Shown one piece after another: positions 1 through 11,300 of a stretch of 64,000 bases of DNA. The notes beneath the pieces were generated by a model. It did no database searches. It was given only the letters and a program-made list of their open reading frames with translations, and was not told the DNA's origin. The stretch covers positions 42,805,576 through 42,869,575 of the forward strand of contig NC_056036.1 of the NCBI RefSeq assembly GCF_004379255.2, given 5' to 3'. Numbering within the stretch: position 1 is the stretch's first letter; every line of letters starts with the position of its first letter. A program made the translations under genes and the position numbers. Source of the stretch: Salvia splendens (taxonomy: Eukaryota > Streptophyta > Magnoliopsida > Lamiales > Lamiaceae).

Positions 1-158
1 GATGTTTTTTTCATCAGACCAAAGACGAGTCCGGTCCAAGATGTTTATTTCATCAGACCAAAGACGAGTCCGGTCAAAGATGTTTATTTCATCAGACCAA
101 GGACCAAGTCCGGTCAAAGAAGTTTACTTCATAAGACCGAGGACAAGTACGATGAAAT
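1..158. repeat. 39-40-bp tandem repeat, about four copies
   Basis: Units start at 1, 40, 79 and 119. Each contains GATGTTTATTTCATCAGACC or a close variant, followed by a GAGTCCGGTC-like block. The last copy is the most diverged. The array may extend left of the window. Tandem arrays just upstream of the 3' LTR are a known feature of Ogre/Tat retrotransposons. Confidence 0.85.
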
Positions 159-279
159 TTTTTCGCTAAGCTGTAAATACAGTGTTAGAAGCGAAAACAA
201 AATTTCATTTATCAAATCTTGTTCGGCATACAACTCCGCTACCCTACAAAATGGCGTTACGCTATTACAAAGGACTATT

Positions 280-1068
280 CTACTGTCCAGGGTTGCTGAA
301 GTTAAGCCACCTATCTGCAAAATCCTCTGGAAGCCGAGTTCGGTTGTTCCGAGCAGATGAAGAATAAGCAGGTCGACGAGATGCTATCCTCGACCCAACG
401 CCTCTTCCCCGAGCCCGAGAAGTCCTAACACCTCGGCGATGAAGAGTCTCTGCAATAAGCATCTGCTGATCTTGCTCGCTCATAGTCACAACTCCTCGGC
501 GAATTTCAGTCCGTCCCCGTCTTGACGATTCCGGTTGCTCCTGAGCCCGTTCTCGTCTTGACGTTTCCGGCTGTTCCGGAGTTCGTTGTTGGCTGGGAGT
601 AGGATTTTGAACAAGGGAACCAGAGGTTTGATCTGGAGTGCGAGCATCTGTTGGCGCGATATGCCGGATGAATCTCTCAATTGAGGGACGCCGGGCAAGA
701 ACAATGTCATACCGAGAAGCCCAGCGCCGCAATGATTTCACGACTTGTTGGCAAGCCGAGCTCTCCAGCGCATTGTTCCTCCGGAGTACATTATACTCCT
801 CCCACAGTTCGTCAACTCGTTCCTGAACATCTGAGATGGTCAATCCCCCGCGCACACGGATGTAATCCTCGTACGCAGTCCTCTCAGCAATGGTCGTATT
901 CAGCTCGGCCTCCAGATCCTTCTTATCGGACTCTAAGTCCTTATTATCGGCCTCCAGCTTCACTAAACGAGCCAGAAGCTCGTCATTCTTCGTCTGATCG
1001 GCTATAGCTCTTCTCTCAGCTTCGTCTAAAGCCGAAGAGTACAGCCGTTTCCAGTGAAGTATCTCCAT
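280..1068 (-). CDS. antisense coiled-coil ORF inside the gypsy element (262 aa, unknown function)
   Basis: An open frame from an ATG (start MEILHWKRL) with no host homologue that I recognise. Residues about 12-75 form a charged heptad-rich segment (LEADNKDLESDKKDLEAELN), which predicts a coiled coil. Residues about 140-190 are a P/Q/R/E-rich low-complexity linker with a repeated R-R-E/G-R motif, and the C-terminus is arginine-rich. It lies antisense to the retrotransposon and 200 bp downstream of the second antisense ORF, in the same direction. It could be a separate transposon-accessory protein or a further exon set of the upstream antisense gene. Function unknown. Confidence 0.55.
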   Translation of the reverse strand: MEILHWKRLYSSALDEAERRAIADQTKNDELLARLVKLEADNKDLESDKKDLEAELNTTIAERTAYEDYIRVRGGLTISDVQERVDELWEEYNVLRRNNALESSACQQVVKSLRRWASRYDIVLARRPSIERFIRHIAPTDARTPDQTSGSLVQNPTPSQQRTPEQPETSRRERAQEQPESSRRGRTEIRRGVVTMSEQDQQMLIAETLHRRGVRTSRARGRGVGSRIASRRPAYSSSARNNRTRLPEDFADRWLNFSNPGQ

Positions 1069-1267
1069 CTCCTTGAGTACAAAGCAGCTATATTAGTTCG
1101 GCAGCTGTACCGAGCAGATAGTAAAATACAACAGGAGTAAAGGCGAGTACGCAAAGCTATACGAAGACAAGTGTAGAGAATTTTTCATTCACAAGGAAAA
1201 TTTTTTACACTAGGGCTTCAAGGCCATTTTACAAGGAAGAAACTAGACTAAGAGAAGGGAGACGAAA

Positions 1268-3098
1268 TCATACTCCGCCTGCTTCGTCTCCGGCTCCTCG
1301 GTCTGGTACAGCTTCCTTCTCCTGGGCTACCTCAGCCTCGGCCTCGCCTCCTGCCGGCCTCGCCTCCGCCTCCTGATCGGCCTCCTTCTCCGGATGCCCG
1401 GCTTGATCGACTTCGGCCTCCCGCTCCAGCGGCTCGGCCTCACCCTCTCCGTTGTAAGTCGAAGCGGGTGAAACGGGTCCCACGGAGGCAAAGATAGCCT
1501 CCAGGTTCTCGTCCCGATCAGCTCGACAACTCCGGACTCGGTCTGCAGAAAGCAGGACCGAGGATGAAGCGAGCTCCTCAAGGAGCGACAGATTCTGAAG
1601 CCGAGCAGCTATCTCTCGGCTGTACAGAGGCAGCACGACGTCGGGCCCCTGCTCGCCCTTATCGGCAATTAGCCTTACCAGACTACCGACAAAGGCCGAG
1701 AACTGGCTGCTCAAAAAGAGTCTCTCCGTGTAGGCACGGAGACCCTCTCATTGGGCAACCACGGCGGCAGCATCCCTCCGTTTCGTCTGCTCTCGCTGGA
1801 TGACGAGCTGGTTTTTGGCAAACTGAGCTTCATCCTGGGCCGAAATCCTAGCAGCCCTGGCTTTCTCAAAGTTTGCCTCAGCCTGCTCGGCCCGGTGACA
1901 AGCAGCCGCCAATTTCCTCTGCATCTCGGCATAGTCGTTGGACGCTTTGGAGAGTTCGACGGCGACGAGCTTGGAGAGCATATCATTCCTCTGAAAATGG
2001 ATAAGGAAAAAAGTTAACAGAGGGCACCAAAAATACAAGACAGAGGCCAAGCCAAGGAATCAAGAAGACAATTCACCTCGGCGAAGTCCGTGGGCCATAA
2101 AAATGGCTCACAGATATGCTCCGAAGGAGGCGCCAAGACCACGTCTTTCTCTGGCGCCCTTGGGGGCTTCTGGGTCTTCCCCTTCTTTGGACCCGAAGAG
2201 GTCTTTTGCCTCTTCGGATTCTTCTCGGCATCAGGCGCCGAGCTGGTAGCCTTCTCTCTCTCCGGCTCCACAAGCTCGGAGGACTTTCTGATAGCCTTAT
2301 TCAACATGAACACTGCCAAAAAGCAAGAAAGCAAAGTCAGATTTTCTTCGTTAAAGCAGTAGAGCATAAAGATAAAGAGAAATCCTCACCCTCGGCCTCT
2401 TCGTCCGAAGACGAGATGTCGAACACGACGTCGCCCTTGACGAGCTCAGACTCCGTGTATTGTTTCCTAACTATGGGAATCTTGTTGAGCTCGCCATCGA
2501 GCTCGTCCAACGGTTCAGGCCGAGGGTGACGGATAACGGACTCCGGCCCTCTCCAGGGAAAACTAGGAGCCGCGGTCCTATCATAGTAGAAGAAGCGATT
2601 TTGCCACTTCGGCCACTTCGTTTTACAAAAGGCCCTAAAGGGCTGTAAAGGGATCAAGTAAAACCAAGACCCCTTCCTCTTAAATTGAAAGAATTTAAGG
2701 ATCGCCTTCAAAGACAAATCCCTTCCTAACCTACGGAGTTCGGCAGCGAAGGCCGACAAGTGCCTCCAAGAGTTCGGAGTCACCTGGCCTAAAGGAAGCT
2801 GAAAAAAATCTAGTAAATCTATAAAGGCAGAAGGGAGGGGGAAACGAAGCCCGCATTCTAAGCAGGCCTCATACACGGTGACGTAACCCTCCGGCGGGGA
2901 GTCAGCCCTGTGATCACCGTCAGGTACCACCGCCTTCCCCCCAGGAAAAGAGTATTTTTCGTAAAGGGATATCACAGTATCCTTACTCAAGATACTGTGA
3001 AAATACTCTACGGTCTTCTCCCCGGATTCTTTCCGGCTAGAAGACCCCTTACCCCCTTTCCTAACGCTACCCGACTCCGAAGAAGAAGAAGAAGACAT
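1268..3098 (-). pseudogene. antisense 'putative gypsy-type transposon' protein gene, spliced, with an in-frame stop
   Basis: Three exons join in phase on the minus strand: 3098-2390 (start MSSSSSSESG, donor GTGAGG), 2312-2077 (acceptor GGCAG) and 1990-1268. Exon 1 contains a conserved-looking block (VYEACLECGLRFPLP, then SWRHLSAF, FFYYDR) typical of the plant transposon protein domain that I associate with PF04195. Exon 2 is Lys/Pro-rich and nuclear-signal-like. Exon 3 is Ala/Glu/Arg-rich and predicted coiled coil. Exon 3 contains an in-frame TGA at 1748-1750, after which the same frame stays open to 1268, so one nonsense change seems to have broken it. The longer frame reaching 3200 starts upstream of the first plausible ATG. 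Such proteins are found in plant retrotransposons and have no proven role. Confidence 0.6.
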
Positions 3099-3447
3099 TT
3101 TTCTTACTTTTTGAAGGTGAAGGTAGTCTGAAGAAATTTTTGAAAGCGGAAGGAAATTTTTCACGCAGAAGATAGAGAGTGCAGAAGAAGCCAATAGCAA
3201 AGGTGTTCAAATGATGAAGAAAGACGGTATTTATCAGATTTGGAAAAGATTTCAAATCATCGCACCGTTTCATATCCCACCTTTTCAGGATTCAACGGCC
3301 GGATTTTACTGTCGCATTTAATGCCGCATTTAATGCAGTCACGCGCAGGGCACGTCCCCTGACTTCAGCCTCCCCCGTACCCTTTTCCAGAATGCCGAAG
3401 TGACTCGCTTCGCCGAAGTGAATCACTTCGCTTTTCGGGGGGGGTAG

Positions 3448-4053
3448 TGATGGGGTACGTACTAAACTAGCCCAATAGCAGTGACAGCTCGGCCAGCCCA
3501 AAGCCCAAGAGTTCAGTTCGGCATTACCAAAGAGTTCGGCCTCAGCCTACAGCTCGGTAAAAGCCAACCAATCAAGCTCTGCTCTCAGGTCGGCATCAAG
3601 CTCTACTCTCAGATCGGCAACCAAAGCAGTTCGGTCTCGGTATTCGACCGAACAAGGAGTTAGTGGACCCATACCGGATGTCCAACACACCCACTACCAC
3701 GTGATGTCAGTTCAGGCCACGATCGTAGGCCATGACCTACGCTTCACCCACGATCTTAGGCCATAACCTACACGACATCCACGACTTAGGGTGGTGACGC
3801 AAGCCATGATCTGAGTTCATTATATAAATAGAACTTAGATCTGATAGAAGAGGTTGGAATCTCTCTAGAGAAACAATCATATAGCAAGTCTGTGTTGTAA
3901 GCTGTATTTGGCAGATCAAGCAATACAATCTTGCCCTCCCTTTTTCCCGTGGACGTAGATTTACTTCAGTAAATCGAACCACGTAAATTCTTTGTGTCTG
4001 TATTTTCATTCTCTACCAGCATTTGCTAACATCAAAAATTCGCGGATCCATCA
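3448..4053 (+). repeat. 3' LTR of the gypsy element
   Basis: The LTR begins TGATGG and ends CCATCA, a perfect 6-bp terminal inverted repeat of the TG...CA type. It contains promoter elements on the + strand, a U3 direct repeat (CACGATCNTAGGCCAT at about 3718 and 3750) and a C-rich U5. The + strand orientation is set by the polypurine tract just upstream and by the TATA box position. Confidence 0.85.
3698..3830 (+). promoter_or_regulatory. LTR promoter: G-box and TATA box
   Basis: CACGTG (G-box) lies at 3698-3703 and TATATAAATA at 3821-3830, giving a standard U3 promoter. Transcription would start around 3855 and read through the R/U5 region into flanking DNA beyond 4053. Confidence 0.6.
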
Positions 4054-4271
4054 GGTTTGAAACTTACACATTTTGCATGAATCGCCGTAAGTTCATATTC
4101 AAGTTTATGGACAAATTAAGTCAAATCGTTGAACAGAAGACATTCAAGAACATGAAACAATGATATTGCACCCTAAGCCAAATAAAATATAATGTCAATC
4201 ACCGGGGAACCCTTACAAATCTCGACGATTATTTTCATTCTTGTGGGATTCTGAAAAAAACATCAACGACT

Positions 4272-4458
4272 CAGGGGCAGAGCCAAGAATTCAATTCAGA
4301 GGGGGCAAAATTATATTTATAAAGAAATTTTTAGAGTTTGAGGGAGGGCATTTATGAAGGAAAGTGAAAATTTTGCAAAAACTGAAGAAGAAAATAGTAA
4401 AAAAAATATTTTAAGGGCGGTATTTGCACCCTACCCTACTCAAGTGGCTACGCCCCTG
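4272..4458. mobile_element. hAT-type MITE (187 bp)
   Basis: Termini are CAGGGGCAGAGCCA and, inverted, CAGGGGCGTAGCCAC, matching the CAGGG-type ends of hAT elements. The flanking 8-mers CAACGACT and CAATGACC agree at 6 of 8 bases, which fits an old 8-bp target duplication. Related copies lie at 26216, 32385 and 35002. No coding capacity. Confidence 0.75.
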
Positions 4459-4749
4459 CAATGACCAAAATATGGTCATGATTCAGACAAGTCTTCTCTC
4501 GATTATTTTCTCTTACTTTGATTTTTATTCACTTTATTAATTTATTATCATTTTCTTAAAACGAGGGGAAAAAGTACATTTTATCATTTATTATTTTATT
4601 TTATAGTAAACTAAATAAGTCATTATAATGTGACGTAGGTTTGCCATTCAAAGTAAAAGTGAAATAAAAAATAAAATTCATGTTGACGGTGGAAAAATCA
4701 AATTGGATATGGTTATATTAGAGATAAATCAAAATGGATTTTTTAATTA

Positions 4750-5724
4750 GAGTGAACTACATAAATGATATCTGATCTTTCACTTTCGCACGTAGATGGT
4801 ATATGATCTTTATTTTATATCGTTTTTAGTACCTCATGACAAAAATAACTCTAGGTACCAAACATGTAATTTTTTTAGTATGGAGGATATTTTTAGAAAT
4901 TTCAATTAAATAGAACCAATTATGTGATTTTTTTTGCTTCCTTTCTTATTTCTTTTCTTCTTCTTTAGTTTATTCTTCTTTCTTTTTTCTTCATTTTCTT
5001 CTTTCTTTTTAGTATTTTATCTTCCTTTCTTCTTTCTTTTTTCTCCTTAGTTTATGTTTCCTCTTTTTTCTTTTCTCTTCTTTTCGTCTTTCTTTTTAGT
5101 GTTTTATACATACATCCAATTGCATTCATAATATAAATCAATAACAAAACACCTAATTAAATTAATTATTTAAAGTAATTAAAATAATTGAATATTTTTA
5201 ATTAAATTAGTTATACTCATTTTAGGGTTGAAACACCTGACTGAAAATATTCAACTCTTTATCATTATGAATACAATTCACAATTTTAAATTTTGATTAA
5301 GACTATATTGATTAGTTAATTTAATATAAAATAATAATAATTATTTATTAATTACTACTAGTTTTTACTATTATAATAATTAAATATAATTATAACTATA
5401 ATTATGATTAAGTATATTTATATGATATTGAAAAATAAATTACTTATTAATTTATAACATCAAAATAATAATAATAATAATAATAATATTAATATTAATA
5501 TTGATTAATAATAATAGTATAAAGAGTGAAGAGAAGATATTATAATATCACTTTTGGTACTAGTTTTGTCAATGCCCAAAATATCCTCTATGACATAAAT
5601 GGAAAAATGAATTTGTTTAGAGGGTATTTTGAGGTGAAAATTGCATCAGGTACAAAAAATATGATTTATAGGTACTAAAAACGATATAAAATAAAGATCA
5701 AGTACCATTTACTTTAGTTCCCTC
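4750..5724. mobile_element. non-autonomous MULE-like long-TIR element (copy 1)
   Basis: The element starts GAGTGAACTACATAAATG and ends in the inverted GAGGGAACTAAAGTAAATG. The TIRs continue through a TTTATATCGTTTTTAGTACC block. It is flanked by a perfect 9-bp duplication TTTTAATTA (4741-4749 and 5725-5733), the size expected for Mutator-like elements. The interior is non-coding: a long CT-rich tract (about 4960-5110), AT-rich sequence and an AAT microsatellite near 5465-5495. A second copy in inverted orientation lies at 27001-28012. Confidence 0.85.
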
Positions 5725-5746
5725 TTTTAATTAAATTTACTCATTA

Positions 5747-7689
5747 GAGCATCCCCATCCGTGCTCTTTCCAACGAGCACGGATGTGGGCCCGGACCCAC
5801 TTTTACTCTCTGCTCTTAGGCAAGAGCACAACACCCACATCCGTACTCTTCCGCAAGGACAAGCTCAAAGGCCCCACCATTCTATTATTCAATTTAAATA
5901 AAAACATTTTCATAAAATTAAAATGTATTAAAAATATCCGGAATACTATTACAAATTACATAATTAAAATCCTAAAAATTAAAAAGTACATAATTAAAAT
6001 CCTAAAAATTAAAAATTACATAATTAAATTCATAAAATTAAAAAATCCACTACTCGTGGTCGAATTTCGCTCAAATGTGTTTGATTAGATCTTCTTGTAG
6101 CTCAATGTGGACTCGGGTATCGCGCATTGTGTTCTTTGTTTCGATCCTCTCGCCCACCGTCGTATGCACACCTCGGCGTGGGGAAGACCTCGCGGTTGAG
6201 CTTCCGGCTTCATCATCGTCATAAAAGCTAGCCGCCATCGGTCATTCGTCAGCTATAAACATGTTGTGCAAGATAAAACACGTGTACATGATGTCGGCGA
6301 TATTTTTCCACGTACCACAGCCGAGACGGGGCCTTCACAATGTTGAATCGGGCTCGAAGGACCCCAAAAGCTCTTTCGACGTCTTTCCGAGCTGACTCTT
6401 GACGCTGCGCAAAAAGAACTCGTCTCGAGTCTTGCTGGTTGCTGAGCGTCTTCACGAAAGTCGACCACCTTTTGTAGATACCATCAGCGAGATAGTAACC
6501 CATGTGGTATGCATTTTCGTTGACGGTGAAGTCGATCGCCAGTGCTACACCATTCAAAACATCATTGAACAATGGAGAAGAATATAGCACGTTCAAGTCG
6601 TTGTTGGATCCTGCAATACCAAATTATGCATGCCAAATTCATAAGCGGTAGTCGGCGACCGCTTCAAGGATAAGTGTTGGGCCGACGCCTTTGTGACCGC
6701 TTAAGTGTTGCCCCTCCAAGCAGTCGGGCAATTCTTCCACCTCCAATGCATGCAGTCAATGCTGCCAAGCATACCGGGAAAACCATGGACTGTTTCGTGA
6801 AGACGAAGCAACCGTTGGCAATCATCGGTGGTGGGTGCCTGAAGGAATTCCTCACCGAAAGCTGAATGAACGCTGTCGTAAAATTTTTTAAGACAAAGGA
6901 TTCCAGTTGACTCACCCACATGCAAATACTCGTCGAAGAGGTCAGCCGTTTGCCCAGTAGCAAGTTGTCGAATGGCACACGTACACTTCTGCAATGCCGA
7001 GAGACTTTCCCGACCGGTTGTGTCTGTACTTGTTTGAAAGTATTCAACACTGGCGGACAATGTGTTGACAATACTCATAAACAAGCGTTCTGACATACGA
7101 AAACGGCGCCGAAAGCAATCTTCCGGAAACCGCGCTTGGTCGAAAAAATAGTCGGCAACGAGCCTTTCGTTGGCTCCCTCCCGGTCACTGTGGATGTAGC
7201 GGCGAGTTGATCTAGTTGGTCGAGGAGGAGGGGCTGGGGTATTCGCGGCGACATAGGCTTCATAGGCGGCACGATATTGTTCATAGTATTCTTGTTCTTC
7301 GCTCTCCGTTTCCGCAATAAGATGAGTGAAATCCATTCGAGAGGGTTTGAGTGAGAGAGGAAGATGTAGATAAGTTGTATGAAAAAATATGAACGAGAGA
7401 TGATTTGATGTGAATAATTGATGATGAATGTGTGTATTTATAGATGATTTTGTGATTAAAAAAAATACCAGAAAAAGGTAAAAAAACGGCCATATTTTTG
7501 GGAATCTGAATATTTTTTATATTATTTTCGATTTAAAAAAAATAAACGTTGGCCAATCAGAAGTCGCCATGTCAACTCCTCGATGGCACGGACGTGCTCT
7601 TAGCTAAGAGCAGCGCCGCGGCAGCGGCAAGAGCGCAACGACGAGCAGGTGGTGCCGCACCGCCGTCCGACCCGCTGCTGCGGATGCTC
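5747..7689 (-). mobile_element. PIF/Harbinger transposon, transposase-type, inactive
   Basis: Termini are GAGCATCCCCATCCG on the left and GAGCATCCGCAGCAG (inverted) on the right. The flanking 3-bp duplication TTA (5744-5746 and 7690-7692) is typical of the superfamily. It inserted 14 bp beyond the 9-bp duplication of the MULE-like element on its left. A subterminal hairpin (CATCCGTGCTC / GAGCACGGATG) occupies 5755-5784. The only gene is a broken transposase on the minus strand; no ORF1 is present. Confidence 0.92.
6085..7336 (-). pseudogene. PIF/Harbinger (HARBI1-like, DDE) transposase, broken
   Basis: The N-terminal 212 residues are open from ATG 7336 (MDFTHLIAE). They include the RRRFRMSERLF segment and the first catalytic-Asp motif GSIDCMHW. 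The frame then shifts within the W-R-G segment near 6705. In the shifted frame the ADYRL...GSNND region holds two nonsense codons (about 6640-6660). The SPLF and ESARKDVERAFG (third acidic residue) motifs follow. Another frameshift near 6310 breaks the C-terminus, whose remnant ends near 6085 in a HIELQEDLI-like sequence. With this much damage it cannot make an active enzyme. The closest relative in the window is the transposase at 41924. Confidence 0.9.
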
Positions 7690-7692
7690 TTA

Positions 7693-8307
7693 TGTAACAA
7701 GAAGACAAAAGAAAAGTAAAGCGAAAAATGGGCTCCAAACCATGGTTATTAAAGCAAGTAGGTGGTCCCCACCACTGTCCTCACCAGTTCCTCATTGTAT
7801 ATTTTGGGGCGTTCTGGACAAAGTATAGTGACGCATTTAATTAAGAAAAATCACAAAAACAGATAAAATTAATAAATGCGTACGTAAATATTGTTCCCCT
7901 TTCTCCATCTCTACAGAAAAAACATGTACACTATTTTCCTCTCACTATATTTATAAATAAAATGCAGTCAGTATACGAATAAATCTGTAGCAAATGGAAT
8001 AAAATAATCTGGAAAAAAGGTAAAGCTGCGCTCTGATTTTTGCGTTCCTCTTTTTCATCTGTTTCTGTTCTTCTTCCGAATTTCGTGCTCAAATGGACAC
8101 CATTTGAGCTATCAGGTAAAAAAAATCCGTTTATTTTGGGGAAAAAGTCACACAAATTGGAGTTTTTTTTCTCAGTTTCGGTCTGTCGAACTGAAGAAAT
8201 TGATTATAGGTTTTCGTTTTTTTGATGTTTTGCAACAGTGAAAAATAGAAGAAAAATAGAGTCGAAAAAAACCCGAAAAATTTGCGGAGGTTTTTGCTCG
8301 ATCATTC
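7693..8307 (+). promoter_or_regulatory. promoter and 5' leader of the CID-type gene
   Basis: No coding sequence is visible. The stretch is AT-rich and becomes T/C-rich toward the ATG at 8308. TATAT-like sequences lie around 7945-7955. A donor-like CAG/GTAAAA at about 8115 could mark an intron in the 5' leader, but no partner acceptor is convincing. The true transcription start cannot be fixed from sequence alone. Confidence 0.4.
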
Positions 8308-11300
8308 ATGGCGGTGGTGGAAAGCGACAGAGGTAGCGCGATGAGCGACGTTGCGGATCATCATCATCGCCACCACCAGCAGTCAACAAACGGCCAGAAG
8401 TCAACGGCGCCGGCCGATCAGAGCTTCCACCTGATTCAGCAGAAGATGATGATGTCCAACGGCCACCGCCAGTTCGGAAATGGAGCGGCGCGAGAGGAGA
8501 AATTGGAGGATGATGACGACGGAGGGGAGGGGTTTAAGAGGGAGATGAGAGATTTAGAGGAAATGCTGTCGAAATTGAACCCCATGGCTGAGGAATTCGT
8601 GCCGCCGTCGCTGACGTCACTCGGCGGCGGCGGCGGCCAGCAGATGCTTTCGCCGTCTCAAGTGGCGGCTGCTGGGATGCTTGGGTTTGATGCTAATGGT
8701 TTTTTGATGCAGCACTTCCTTAATTCGGGTGTTTCAACTGAAAATTCGTTTAGAAGGGTCAGTGTTTTTTATCTGATAATTTTTTGCATTTTTCAAGCTA
8801 TATTACATTTACATCCATTTTTTCCTTCTAATTTTCTGTTGGTTTACTTTTAGAAATATGGAGTTCTTAACATTTTTAGGTTGCTTTGTTTCCATGATTG
8901 GGTAATATGTTTATGTTCTCTTTAATTTGTATATTTTGGGGTTGAAATTGTTGTTTCTTTTAGATAGTGAGATATTTGTAGAGTTCTCTTGTCATGATAA
9001 ATTGTTTTATGATTCAGCACCTCCTTAATTTAGGTGTTCCAACCGAAAATTTGTTTAGAAGGGTTATTATTTTTTTATCTGATAATTCCTATCATTTTCT
9101 AAAAGCTATATTACAGAGTACTACCTTTTTTCTAATTTTCTGTTAGCTTGCTTCTGTAAATAGGGTTGTTCTTAACATATTTTTAGGTTGTTTTGTTTCC
9201 ATGATTGGGTAATATGTTCTCTTTAATTTGTTTATTTTGGGGTTCAAACAGTTGTTTCTTTTGGATAGTGAGACATATTTGTCACGCTAAACTTTATATT
9301 TTTCTTTTACATTCTCATTTGGTATTTTCTCTCTACCAATTGGTTTTAATATGCAGAAGAAAAATGGCTATGCCAATGGAAAACGGAGGCTCACTAGCAG
9401 AACAAGCATGGCTCAAAGAGATGACGTGATTAAGAGGACAGTGTATGTTTCTGATATTGATCATCAGGTATAAGAGAATCTATCGATTTGGTTGCTAACA
9501 TTACTTTATTCAGGCAAGTAAACACTTAAATTTGGCCATTGTTATGATGACTGTAGGTTACGGAAGAGCAACTTGCAGCACTTTTTATTGGCTGCGGTCA
9601 GGTGTGTATTTCTCAAAACTCAGCTTCATTAGTTATGTTTTCACCACCACTAAATGGTTTTAATGGTTGCTTCCGCAATTTACTTAATGAAGGTTGTGGA
9701 TTGTCGTGTTTGTGGTGACCCTAATTCTGTACTTCGATTTGCCTTTGTTGAGTTCACTGATGAAGGTATGTGGACAGTCTTCATTTCGTTGTGTAGTTGA
9801 AATAACCCCAGGGCTGTATAACATTATATTGTCTCTCATGTAAATACAGAAGGGGCAAGGAATGCCTTGAGTTTGGCAGGAACTATGCTTGGCTTCTACC
9901 CTGTGAGAGTACTGCCATCCAAAACTGCGATTGCTCCTGTGAATCCGACATTCTTGCCTAGGGTGAGAAACCTTGCAACCATTTAGCTCCTTCCAACATG
10001 TGTTCTAGCTCCTTTTGTTCAAAGAATGTAGACTAATTTCCTTTGTTGTTACTGAGGTGTAGTCTGAGGATGAAAGGGAGATGTGTGCAAGGACAATTTA
10101 TTGTACAAATATTGACAAGAAGGTAGTTTTGCTCTCAGAATCGTTTCACAGGCTGTTAGATTCCTGTTTTCAATACAAGCATTATTTAATTGTTTCCATG
10201 TTACAGGTCACTCAAGCAGATGTCAAACTCTTCTTTGAGTCCATTTGTGGCGAGGTATGTAGACTTCTGAGAGTACAATTTTCACTAATTTCATGCTTTT
10301 CTGAAGGAATTAAACGCTTGCATATTGCCATTTGCACCTCTTGACTCAGGTCCGTCGGTTGAGGTTGCTTGGTGATTATCATCATTCCACTCGTATATCT
10401 TTTGTGGAGTTTGTAATGGTGAGAGACACAATTTCTTGCTTATCTTATTTGACTTCTATCTAAGTAACAATCTCAGCTAATAATCCCCCCCTGTCTAAAT
10501 TTTTTTGTTTATGCAAATTCGTTTATGCCTTTAAAGTATAAATTGCCTGTGATATTCGCACCTGGGGCTAAAAGTAGCTTTCTTGTATTAGACAAATTTT
10601 TCTGTCACAGATAAGGTGCATATTCTTGAATGAAATCTTTACACCCTGTTTCTCCCGACCAATATATGTAACTGAGATAGTTAACTTTTTACTAAACCCT
10701 ACTCGGTGGAACATTAGTTTTATTTTCTAATAAGTTTGACAAAGCTCTAATAAATGTAATCTCATTTAAACTTTAGCTGGATCAAGGACAAAGATGTACT
10801 TATCCAGATAGTAATTTTATTTGGATTCGAACTTTTATTTTTATCCCGCAATCTACTGCAGTTGTACTATATGGACAGCCAATAGATGCTTTCTTCATCT
10901 TGAGTTCTAGAATGTTCTTTGAATTAGTCCTGAGTGAAACTAATTGAGATTTGACAAGCTGCCCATTTCTTCTGATAGGCACTTCAGCACTTGTTCTAAA
11001 TGGCCTCCTGAATGTAGGCCACATCTTTTTTCAATTGATGTTTATGCTAGAGAATATTGATATGGAGTTTGTACATCATAGATTTGGTTGGCGATGAGAA
11101 TTTTTTTTACATTATTCTACAAAAATATGAGGCTTGCGATAGTGGTTTCTCATTTTCTTCTTTCCTCCTGTAGTAAAATATTTTCACGTTGCTTCTACTA
11201 AAAAAATCCTGTTGCTGACTTGCTGTATAAGCATCACCGTGGAAATAATTTGTTGCCATTCTGTATGTGGGTCTACTAAGCTGTGTTCCCTAGTGAAAGC

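Larger units (their letters stand above)
1..4053 (+). mobile_element. 3' part of a Ty3/gypsy-type LTR retrotransposon (5' part outside the window)
   Basis: A 606-bp LTR (3448-4053) is preceded on the + strand by a G-rich polypurine tract (about 3436-3444), so this is the 3' LTR of a + strand element running in from the left. Between the window start and the LTR lie a short tandem repeat (1-158) and antisense ORFs (280-3098). One of these resembles the plant 'putative gypsy type transposon' domain family (as I recall, PF04195). Tat-clade elements such as Retand and Grande are known to carry extra antisense ORFs and tandem repeats between pol and the 3' LTR, so that clade is the best guess. No gag or pol is visible here. 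The target duplication cannot be checked. Confidence 0.75.

Noticed and set aside
4960..5110. CT-rich tract as a regulatory element or triplex site
   Set aside because: It is part of the MULE-like element and recurs in its second copy, so it is transposon interior rather than a local regulator.
6399..6587. Plus-strand frame over the Harbinger transposase
   Set aside because: Shadow of the minus-strand transposase remnant.
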